In this document: one piece after another, positions 12,701 to 21,400 of the stretch
Layout: every line of letters starts with the position of its first letter
Numbering within the stretch: position 1 is the first letter of the stretch
NCBI GenBank assembly: GCA_036583965.1
Contig: JAZBQD010000021.1
Coordinates: 20,551,620 to 20,615,619, forward strand
Length of the DNA: 64,000 nucleotides
Direction: 5' to 3'
Source: Prunella strophiata
Taxonomy: Eukaryota; Chordata; Aves; Passeriformes; Prunellidae
The notes under the pieces: model-generated
Seen by the model: the letters and a program-made list of their open reading frames with translations, nothing else
Database searches by the model: none
What the model was told of the DNA's origin: nothing
Position numbers and translations under genes: made by a program

Positions 12701-14166
12701 CCTGCTGCCCCTGGAAAGCAGCAGTCCCCATCCGACATGGCTGTAGGTGGCACGTCACTCGTTCCCAGCACTCCCAGGGCCACGTGTGGTGCTGCAGGGC
12801 ACTCGGCTCTGCCTCGAGAGTGGAGCGTGTGGGTGTTGGAGTTTGGCACTGATCTGTCCCTCAGGTGGGGCCTGCTTTGAGGAGTATGGCCGCAGGCTCC
12901 GTGGCACTGCCAGCACCCTGTGCTGCCACATGGCCAGCTGACTGCCAGCGGGTCCTGTGGCACCCAGGGGCTCTGTGCAGGGGGGGCTGCACCTGGTGAG
13001 CCTCGCCTGGCCATGGGGACAGTGCAGACAGGATCCTGGGGCTCTGCGGTGTCTGCCGTGCTAAAAATACCTCTGCAGAGAGCCTGGAGACCCACATTCC
13101 TGCAGCCTGCCGCAGCTGGAGCCGGGGAGCAGCGCTTGCTGCGGGTTGGGCACAGACACAGGGAACGAGGGCTCCCCCACCTGGTGCCCTCCTGCTCGTC
13201 CCCACCCAGGTCCCTGCTGCAGGGGGAGTCACGGAAGCTCTGGGATGCTCTGGGTTGCATACCAGGCCTATGGGGATGTGTCACCTCCCAGCAGGTGGAA
13301 GGAAAACACATTCCTGGGATGGCATCACTGGCGTCGGGCTCTCCTGCAGCTGCTGGGGTCCCTGAATTCCTCCTCTCAGCTGCCCTGGGGAGCCTGGCTC
13401 CCTGTAATTCCCGCGGTGCCGCGGCAGCGGGGCAGGGCTGCTGGAGCAGGTGCTGCCAGCACTCCCCCGCAGCGGGGCAGACTGGGATGGCTGTGGTGTT
13501 CATCTGGGAGCTCCCTGTCCCTGCCCGGGGCTGGCTGTCCCTGGCAGTGCCACTCAGAGGGGGCAGGGTGGTGGCCACCTGCCAGGCCGTGCTGCTCAGC
13601 CCTGCTGCAGCTCCTCCGTGTGCTCTGCCACGCCACACCCGCCCGTGGCACGGCCAGCGTGTCCCCAGGGCTGGGCAGTGCAGCCTCATCCCAATCTCCC
13701 CTTGCAGGACGTGCTCAATTCCAAGAATGCCACCATCCAGGACCTGCAGCTCCAGCTGGCCCGAGTCTGCAAGGTAAGGGCGGGGAGGAATCCTGGGCAG
13801 GTTTAAGAGCTGTGTGGATGTGGCACTTGGGGACATGGGTCAGTGCTGGCCTTGGCACTGCTGGGGGAACAGTTGGACTCAGTGATCTTAGAGGCATTTC
13901 CAACCCAAACGATTCTGTGATTCCATGGCTTTGGCTTGGGGTTTGGAAATGAGACTGGGGGTGCAGGGAGCTCTCCTCTGCTGACAGAGGGGCTGACAGG
14001 GACCCTTTCCTCGCAGGCACACAACGACATGCTGCAGACCTTCGAGGCAAAGCTGACAGCCTTTGGCATCCCCCTGGACAACCTGGGTTTCCAGCCACTG
14101 TCCTTCCCCTTCCCTGGGCAGGAACTGGGACAGGGCCCTGCTGGACTCGTTTCAGTGCCCACCTGA
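6757..14166 (+). CDS. GAS8: GAS8/DRC4, dynein regulatory complex subunit 4
   Basis: Eleven coding exons: 6757-6759 (ATG only), 7182-7262, 9217-9414, 9547-9753, 10063-10116, 10515-10719, 10924-11091, 11394-11480, 12438-12647, 13708-13773, 14017-14166. Landmarks are [20 protein letters not shown] near the N-terminus, long acidic/basic coiled coil through the middle, [15 protein letters not shown], and [11 protein letters not shown] near the C-terminus. The corrected length is 476 residues, close to mammalian GAS8. DRC4 is a scaffold of the nexin-dynein regulatory complex in motile axonemes. Two exons are one base short: 10063-10116 (54 bp where phase demands 55) and 10515-10719 (205 where 206 fits, at about 10583 in [14 protein letters not shown]). 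These look like assembly deletions. The start is set by Kozak GCCGCCATGG with the donor directly after ATG, as in orthologues. Confidence 0.95.
7580..7985 (+). mobile_element. CR1 LINE 3' fragment (GAS8 intron)
   Basis: Carries typical CR1 stretches in order: GGTGGCTGAGGGAGCTGGG, GGGTTGTCCAGCCCTGGCAC, GAGGGATTTAAGAG and the tail TTTCCAACCCAAACAATGCC. 5'-truncated and diverged. Confidence 0.85.
8008..8430 (+). mobile_element. Probable solo LTR of an endogenous retrovirus
   Basis: An AT-rich island of about 420 bp in GC-rich surroundings, starting near TGTTGTGACAGG. It has TATAAAA at about 8351 and AATAAAGACTGG at about 8371, a promoter-polyA order typical of an LTR. No retroviral coding sequence is present. 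ACCTG occurs close to both edges and could be a target duplication, but the ends are not certain. Confidence 0.5.
8436..8512. repeat. GTTACTGGT-type short tandem repeat
   Basis: Imperfect 9-12 bp units around GTTACTGGTG directly after the LTR-like sequence. Confidence 0.7.
8683..9190 (+). mobile_element. CR1 LINE 3' fragment (GAS8 intron)
   Basis: Contains CTGGAGATGCTTGAACGTGT, GAGGGAGCTGGGGTTGTTTA, GGTTGGATATTAGG and CAGAGAGGTGGTGGAATCAC, and ends with the CR1-type 3' microsatellite (GATTGTGT)n GATTCT. It stops about 27 bp before the GAS8 exon at 9217. Confidence 0.92.
10203..10513. repeat. Degenerate ~30-bp tandem repeat abutting a GAS8 acceptor
   Basis: About ten diverged units of the form AGTTCTGGTTGGTTTTCCTC with C runs lie directly before the exon at 10515. 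The last unit forms the polypyrimidine tract of that acceptor. Confidence 0.7.
11870..12060. promoter_or_regulatory. Candidate conserved non-coding element with TAATTA palindrome (GAS8 intron)
   Basis: An AT-rich stretch in a GC-rich intron, with an 18-bp perfect palindrome GTGTCCTAATTAGGACAC at 12020-12037 and several ATTA/TTAA homeodomain-type cores (CATTAAC, TTATTAACTAG). Conservation was not tested; the call rests on composition and motif clustering. Confidence 0.35.
13790..13925 (+). mobile_element. CR1 LINE 3' end fragment (GAS8 intron)
   Basis: Reads GTTTAAGAGCTGTGTGGATG, then GTTGGACTCAGTGATCTTAG and TTCCAACCCAAACGATTCTG: the last ~130 bp of CR1. Confidence 0.9.
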
Positions 14167-14452
14167 TGCTGGCAGCACTGAGGGTCCCACTGGCACACTG
14201 GTAGTGGGGCTGTGCTCTTTTCCTGCTCTGTGTCTTTAAGTAGACTTCAGTGAGCATCTTCAGGAACCTCTCCTCCCAAGGAGGACCGCAGCTGGAGGGC
14301 TCTAGGCATCCCACCCACCCCACCAGGCTGCCCCTGGGGCTACCTGTTCCCACAAAAGTGGAAGGCTATTTTTTGAGACAAAAATTGCTGTTTGGAGTTT
14401 TAATGGCCTCGGTGGCATCATTCCTGCGTCCCCAGGAGAAGGCTGTGCCCCT

Positions 14453-15161
14453 CTAACTGCCCCGGTAGGTTGTGTAGGAGTAGGGGCTGATCAGCAGAGG
14501 GATGTGGAGCTTCTGTGCCGGGTCAGTGATGATGAAGACGACCTGAGGGAGAGTGAGGAGACAGCAGTGGGCATCCCCCTCCTGTAGTGAGGCCCAGGGG
14601 AATGCAGCCCCTTGAGCTGGCCCCAGCCCTCAGACATGCTGTGTCACCTGTCCCCGTCCCCCCACGCTCCATACCTCCACGAAGGGGTAGAAGCTGGTGT
14701 GCCCCTGTCCCTGCCAGTACTCAGCTGTCTCAAAGTGCAGCTTGTAGGTGCCAGCCTTGGCCTGTCCCGGTGCCAGGAGGGGCTGGCAGCGCCCGTCCAC
14801 ATCCGTGTGCCTGAAAACAGACCACAGCAGTCCTGCTGTACCCCAAAACACAGCCCTGCCCCACCCCAGAACCTGCCCTGGCCGAACCCCCAGGCACCAG
14901 CCCTGCCACCAGCAAACAAACCCCAGGTGAAGGCTGGGCAGCCAGCTGTGCCAGGAGCCTTTGGCCAAGCTCACAGAGCACTGGCAGCAGTGTCCCTGCC
15001 CCACTCTGGTGCCAGCAGCTCTCCTACCTCTGTGCCAGCTCCATCCACTGCAGCCCTGGCTCCTGCAGCTGGGCCAGGCGGACGACAAGGCCGGCTGCCG
15101 GCAGCCCCGTGGCCGTGTTCAGCACGTGGGTGGTCAGGGTGCCCTTTCCCACCTCAGACAT
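14453..15161 (-). CDS. URAH: URAH, 5-hydroxyisourate hydrolase, intact
   Basis: Minus-strand exons 15161-15028, 14810-14675 and 14542-14453 sum to 360 bases, 119 codons plus stop, with no frameshift. The N-terminus has LTTHVLNTATGLPA, the HIUase/transthyretin family signature, followed by HTDVDGRC, KLHFETAEYW and the C-terminal tetrapeptide YRGS that marks HIUases rather than transthyretin. The enzyme hydrolyses 5-hydroxyisourate, the product of uricase, and usually acts in peroxisomes or cytosol. The start ATG at 15161 fits the mouse protein length and alignment. The gene sits tail to tail with GAS8. In humans the same locus is a pseudogene (URAHP), so an open copy here is notable. Confidence 0.93.
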
Positions 15162-16177
15162 GCTGTCAGCCTGTGGCAGAGGGGGAAGCAGGGCTGGGAC
15201 CTGTCCTGGCAGCACCATCTGCCTTCTTGTGCTGCAGCCAAGCCCCTGCACTTGACTCTGCCCCAGAGCTGGGGTATGGAAACCCACGTCCTTCCCATGC
15301 CACGGTGCTCAGCCCCAGGCAGCGTGTGGGTGCCAGCTGGTTCTCACCAGGATGCAGGGCTCTGTGCTCATGGCAGCACTGTGCTCCTTGCTCACCTGCC
15401 TGTCCTGGTGGGCCTCAGCACAGCACAGCAGCCAGCCTGGACCCAACAAGGAAGCAGCCCTGTCCCAGCAGCCCCATCCCTGCCCACAGTGTCACGTGTG
15501 GGTGGACATTGACCCTGCCCAGCTCTCTGGAGCTGTCTGGCATCAAGGTCAGCACTGCTGGGGGCAGCCAGGCCCCTTCTCCTGGAGCTCCCAGGCTGGG
15601 GTGGGAGCACCATTTGGGGCTGCGTCCCAGCAGTCAGCAGGACCAGACAGCCTCCCTGGAGCCAGACCAGCTCCTGCTGCCAGCCCAACACCAGCACCTG
15701 CTCATGAGCTTACCTGGCTGTCCTCTGTCCCACTCGGCCAGGGACCCGTGGCCAGTGACCCCACACAAAACGCCATCCCCGGCCTCCCTTCCTGGCTCCA
15801 CGGCCTCTCCCCGTGGAGCTGGCCTGGCTGGATGCTGCTACCCTGGCACGGGGCTCCCGCAGAACTGGGCGCTCCTCCCCGGCTGGGCTGAGCCGGCACG
15901 GGCGGCTTCCCAGGAGCCCCGCTGGCACCCACACTCCGGCAGCGCCGTGGCCCTGCGGCAGTGGCCCAGAGCCTGGTGGGAAGCTGGGGCAGCGGGCCGG
16001 GAGGAGCCACAGCACAGCTGCCATCCCAGTCTCGCCTCCCCCCATGGAAAGCACCTGGAGCGCATCGGTGCTGCCGCGGCCGGGCACGTGGGGCTGTCAG
16101 GAGCCAGCAGCGGCTTCACCGCAGCCTCGCCCTGCCCTTCTGCACCGCCGGGCAGCAGGGGGGGCTCAGCGCCTCAC
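15162..16177. other. URAH upstream region
   Basis: No conserved exon found. A long plus-strand open frame spans the region but is low in recognisable content and overlaps the URAH and cadherin exons antisense. The missing 3' exons of the inverted cadherin copy would be expected here and are absent. Confidence 0.5.
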
Positions 16178-17320
16178 CTGCACCGTGACGCGGGCGGTGG
16201 CCGTGGCTCGCAGCCCGGATCCCCCCCGGTCAGCAGCCTGGATCTCCAGTGTGTACTCAGGGACCACCTGTGGCAAGAGGCTGTGTCACCCACAAGTGGG
16301 GGATGAGCTCGGTGGGGGCTGAGTCAGGGGCTCACCTCTGCCACCAGCCCTGGCATGGCCACGGAGACCAGCCCAGAGCTGCTGTTGATGGTGAACATCC
16401 CAGGCTGGGGCTTCTCTGGAGCCTGGCTCAGGATGGAATAGCTCACAACGCCGTTGCTGGAGTTCACAGCGTCGTCTGCATCGGTGGCCAGCACCTGCAG
16501 CACCGATGTGCCTGGAGCAGGTGGTTATTGCTGAGCTGTCACACATCCCTCCAGTGCTGTTGCCAAGTGGTGGCAGTGGTCCCACCTGGCTCAGCTCCCT
16601 CCAGCACAGAACCGTGGAAAACTGCCTGGGTGAAGACGGGCCGGTTGTCGTTCTGGTCAGGTGACGGTGATGATGATCTCCATGGGGTCTTCCACGGGCT
16701 GCCCGTTGGCCGACACGGCGTGGGAGTAGAGCTGCAAGGGCACAGTCAGTGTGTGTGCAGTGCCCAGGACTGTCCCCGTGCCACCACAGGATGCCCCCTC
16801 ACTCACCACATATTTATCCTTCTCCTCCCGGTCCAGGGGTTTTGTCACCTCCAGCCACCCCGTCTCCCGCTCGATGATGAAGACACCCGCGGGGATGGTA
16901 TCTGCTCCCTGCCCCGTGATGCTGTAGAAAACCTTGGTCTCCTTGTCCTTGTTGGATTTGATCTGGCAGAGAGGCAGGAAGAGGAGGGTGAGAGGTGTCC
17001 CAGCACTCTGGGGATGCCCCTGCACCCTGCCTGGTCCCTGTGGGGACACCCACCTGCACCAGCTTCTTGGGGAAGGGCCCGCGCTCGTTCTCAGGGCAGT
17101 TGATGGGGGGGATGACCCAGTCCCTCTTCTGCCGCCGGAGGCCGTGCCCGTGCTCCGGGAAGATCAGCACGTCCTGGGGGAAGGACAGCGGGGCTGCAGG
17201 GCCACGGAGGGACACGGCTCTGCCCGGAACCTCCCGGGCGACAGCCATGCCACACCCCCGGCCCCACTGCCATGGTCCCACCAGCAGGAGGAGGAGGAGG
17301 GTGAAGCTGCAGGGTGCCAT
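16178..17320 (-). pseudogene. Inverted, 3'-truncated classical cadherin copy (signal peptide, EC1, part of EC2)
   Basis: Minus-strand pieces: an ATG at 17320 in good context (GCAGCCATGG) opens [20 protein letters not shown], a plausible signal peptide, and continues to 17054 through [12 protein letters not shown], the furin site and the Trp2 adhesion motif. Further exons lie at 16962-16807, 16731-16586, 16511-16336 and 16267-16178. They encode EC1 ([22 protein letters not shown]) and EC2 (TDADDAV, YSILSQ, VPEYTLEIQAADR). The last piece ends before the DANDNPP linker at a GTGAGG, then TGA; no later exons exist downstream. Exon 16731-16586 is 146 bp against 145 in CDH1, an extra C near 16664 that breaks the frame. 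A TT-AG-like acceptor also exists at 17173/17174, so exon 1 may be spurious. It could be a pseudogene, an assembly artefact or a short secreted cadherin. Confidence 0.8.
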
Positions 17321-17347
17321 GGCTGCAGCGGCACTGGCTGCTCCCCC

Positions 17348-17353
17348 CAGGTG
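17348..17353. promoter_or_regulatory. E-box CAGGTG upstream of the inverted cadherin copy
   Basis: CAGGTG (CACCTG on the other strand) 28 bp upstream of the minus-strand ATG at 17320. The same hexamer lies near the starts of CDH3-like and CDH1. Confidence 0.3.
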
Positions 17354-18358
17354 CCTGCTGGGAACCTTTCCCGTTGCGTCAGTGACCTTGGCCAGGAAAG
17401 CAGAATTGGCTCTCCAGAGCTGCCAGCCCCGGGGGGGTCTGGGGGCGCCCTATGGGCGAGATGCTGCTCCAGCTGGGGGGACGATGGAGTGCAGGAACCC
17501 CCCGGGGCTGTCCCTCGGTGGCCACGGGAGCCCCCACTGCAGTGGGGCTGGGGGGCACACACAGCACCCCCCCCCCCCCGAGAGTTCCAGTGCACCCACA
17601 GGCGGCAGAGGGGGAGGAGGCAGCGGGAGGAATGGGGGGGGATGGGGAGGGGGGCTGTTCCTGCTGGGGAGCGGTGGGAGGTGCCGTGGGAGCACCGGGA
17701 GGGACGGATGGCGGCACCGCGAAGGTGCCTGGGGATACCGGGATGCCCGAGCGTGTCCACGGGGCCGGGGCGGCAGCGGCGGGGGCCGGGGGCACCGGGG
17801 GGCGGCATTGAGAGACAGGGGGTGCCCGACGCGGAGCGGGCTGTGCCCGAGGATTGCCGGGCCCTGCCCGGGAGTGCCAGCGGGTTCCAAGGCCGATGCC
17901 GGTGGGTACAGACCGGGGAGGTGCCCGTCGGGGTGACCCGGGGTTAACGGGGGGTATCGCGGCTTGCCGAGAGTTGCCAGGGCGTTCCAAGAGGCTGCCA
18001 GGCGGTGCCCCAGGGCTCCCGGGAGGTATCGCGGATTGACAGGAGGATTTCAGGAGGGGTGCTGGGTGTGCCCGGAGGGAATTGAGGGTTCCAGTACCGG
18101 CCGGTGCCCGGGGGGTACCGGGCTGTGCCTGGATCTTGACGGGTGGGTGCCTGGGAGGTAACGTGGGGTACTGGGGATGGCCGGAGCTTTCCGGAGGGGT
18201 TCCGCGGTCTGACGGGGATTGCCGGGGGGGTTGTAGGGGGTGAACCCCCGGTAGGAGGGTCCGGGGGTAATGGAGGGGTCCCGGGCATTGCCGGGGCATG
18301 CTTGGGGCGCGCTGGGGCCGCTCTCCGGGGCGGGGCGGTACCTGCGCGGCCGCCGCCT
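17354..18358. other. Intergenic region between divergent cadherin loci
   Basis: No coding exon recognised. 17690-18290 is built from degenerate units around GGTATCGCGG, TTGCCGGGGG and GTACCGGG, a worn GC-rich repeat. A similar GGTACCGGG-rich stretch lies upstream of CDH1 at about 25040-25190. Confidence 0.5.
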
Positions 18359-18364
18359 CACCTG
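18359..18364 (+). promoter_or_regulatory. E-box CACCTG upstream of CDH3-like
   Basis: CACCTG 81 bp upstream of the ATG at 18445, in a CpG-rich promoter without TATA. Snail/ZEB repressors bind this hexamer in mammalian CDH1 promoters (established); its role here is inferred. Confidence 0.4.
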
Positions 18365-18444
18365 GGGCGTTGCGGGGCGGGACGGGGCGGGACGCGGCGG
18401 GCGGCGAGCGGAGCGGCGGCGGCGGCGGCAGCAACGGACGGGCC

Positions 18445-21400
18445 ATGCGGGGGCCGCGCTCCGGGCTCTGCCCGCTCTCCATCTTCATCCTCCTCCTCCT
18501 CTCGCCGCTCCTGACGGCGGCCGCCCTCTCCCCGGCCCCGCCGTGCGTCCTCCCGGGGCTGCGCCGCGGGCCGCTCCCCGCCCCAGGTAACTCGCACCGT
18601 CGGGGCGCGGCGGCACCGGGACCCCCGGAACGCCTCGGGGACGGGCTGGGGCCGCGATCGGGACCGGCATCGGGGCTCCGAGCACTGGGGGGGCGGCAGG
18701 GCCTCCCTCACTGCCGGGATCGGGATCGATTTGCCGCCGGTGGTGGGGCCGCTGCTTTTCGGGAGGACTTCGCAGTGCCCCGGCCGTGGGGCTGCCGGGG
18801 GTCCCCGGGTGAGGGGCTGCGCCATGGGGCTGGCCGGGCTCCTGTGCTCCAGGGCCGGGGGGGCTGTGGGGGCTCGGCCATGGGGCTGGCTGTGCCCCGC
18901 GGGGCCGGCGGTGCCCGTCTGGTCTCACTGGGCTGGTGGCGGCTGATGCCAGCGCCTTTGGCCCAGCCCTGGGGCGCCCGCTGCGAGCAGGGCTGGGTCC
19001 CCGCAGGGTGGGTGGCCGGCGCCGGGCTGGCAGTGGGGCTGGGTGCCCCAGGGCCACCCTTCTCCGGCCGTGGGGTGCGGGCTCTGGCTGGCCCGAGGCT
19101 GGGCAGGGTCTTGCTGCTGCCAGCTCTTGGCCCGCTGCCGGCGCTTGGCCCGGGCCCGTTGCCCTCCTCGCTCAGCGGCTCCCAGGAGGTTGGGGCTGCC
19201 CGGGAACGCGGCCGGAGCCAGAGCTCGTCTAATGGCCGCGGGAGCACTAAAAGCTCTCCTTGGCGGTAAGAGCCAGGGAGGGGCCTCGACCTCTGTCTGC
19301 TGTGGACACCACATCCCTTTTCGCATCCCTTTTCACATCCCTTTTCCATCAGCTAAGTCTGCCAGGACTGGAGGTGGGCGCTGCCAGGCCCCTGCTGTGG
19401 GCACAGGCTGGGGTCTGGCCTGTGCCACTGCGACCCCCGTCTGTGGGCAGCACATGGCCCCGGCACCCACCGTGCGGCTCCGCCTGGGCACCCAGCGGGC
19501 ACGGTGCCCTGTGGGCCCTCCATGGAGGCGAGGACAGGGTGGAGGTACCCCCCGTGCCGCCTGGCCCTTCGGGGGAACAGCAACCTGCGCCACAGCTGGG
19601 GAGCGGGGCTTGGGGCTCCCCGTGACGGGGCTTGGGGCTCCCCGGGCTCCTCGTGCCCAGTTTGCCAGGATGACTGATGCCCCTCCAGCCCCATTAAAGT
19701 CCCTTATCGCGGCCATCGCGACTGGGAGGGGCCCCGGTACTGCCCTCGGGGCACGGTTGCTGCTCCCTACATGGCCCCGCCGTCGCCCCTGGGCTCGGTC
19801 CCTGCGGTGCGGAGCCGCCGTGGGGCACAGCTCTCCCTGCCCCATTGCACACCTTCCGCTGCCCCCCAGCCCCGCCCTGGGCCGCTCGGCCGCCCGGAGC
19901 TGGCTCAGCTCCGCTAATCCCCTAATCCTTCCCCCAGGGGGGTGCGGAGCCTGGGGCTGTGTCCAGCACGAGGGAGGCGGGGGAGGGAGATTCAGTGCCC
20001 AATGATCTGGCCACGGGGGGTTGGGAGCCCCGAGGGGGTGACACACCGGGAGGGGGCTGGGGCAGGGCTCTGCCCGCCCAGGAATTTCCCATCATCTGTG
20101 AAACAAAGCCGAAACTTCCACCGAAACTTCCACTGCGCTCCCGTACGGCGCCCGGTGTTCCCTGCCCGGCTTCTACCGTCCCCTGCCTCACTCCGCCTCG
20201 GCACTCGAGGGGATTGCAGGGTCCTGGCGCTGGTGGTTGCGGCTCGGGGGTGTCGGGGGAGAGGTCCCCCCCATCCCCCTGACCCCTCACCCTCGCAGGG
20301 AGCTCCGGAGGCTGCGCGGGGCCATACAGGACGGAGGAACCCGATGTCGGGGTGCGGGAGGACGGGGGCCAAGTGCGGCTACCGGGGGTGGGCAGGGCGC
20401 TCGCCGTACCCCCCCGAGATGCTGGTTCTCCCCGGTATGCCGCTGGCCAGCCAGAGCCTGCCCCAGTTCCCGCAGAGAGCAGGCGCTCCCTCCAGGTAAT
20501 GCTGCACCGCATATCCCCCACCCCTGCTGCCCCCGCCGGCTGTGCCCTCACTCACCCCCTCCCACAGGAGCTGCCCAGGGCTCGCGCTGCTCTCAGGAGG
20601 CAGAAGAGGGACTGGGTGATCCCCCCCATCAAGGTTCCTGAGAATGAGAGAGGCCCCTTCCCCAAAAAGCTGGTTCAGGTATGACACTGGTCAGTCTGGG
20701 CAGGGGCTTTGGGCAGGGAGGTGGGTGCTGGGGGTGCACCCCCCTGCATCGGGGCAGGGTGGGGTGGGGAGGGGGATGCTGACCCCATCCCCTTGGTCTG
20801 TGTCTCCTCCCAGATCAAATCCAACCGGGACAGAGACACCAAGATCTTCTACAGCATCACAGGGCAGGGAGCAGATGCCCCCCCCGAGGGCATCTTCACC
20901 ATCGAGAAGGAGTCGGGCTGGATGAAAGTGACGCAGCCGCTGGATCGCGAGCACATCGACAAGTACCACGTAGGTCCTTGCCTGGGGACACCAGGGGGGT
21001 GCTGGGGTGCTCTGCCAGGCCCCCCTCACACCCCACCCCGCAGCTCTTCTCCCACGCTGTGTCCGAGAACGGGAAGCCAGGTGGAGGAGCCGATGGAGAT
21101 CATCGTGACAGTGACAGACCAGAATGACAACAAGCCCCAGTTCACACAGGAGGTGTTCAGGGGCTCTGTGCCAGAGGGAGCTCTGCCAGGTAGGGACCCT
21201 GTGCCTTGGGAAGCTCTGCATCCACCAGCCATGTTCCTGGGGCACAACCCTGGCACTGTGCCCCCCAGCATGCCACTTACCTGCACATCCACATCCCCAG
21301 GCACCTCCATCATGCAGGTGACAGCCACGGATGCAGATGATGCAGTGGAGACCTACAATGGTGTCATCGCCTACTCCATCCTCAGCCAGGAGCCACGGGA

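Noticed and set aside
14612..16306. 564-codon plus-strand open frame
   Set aside because: Antisense to URAH and to cadherin exons, with no conserved content.
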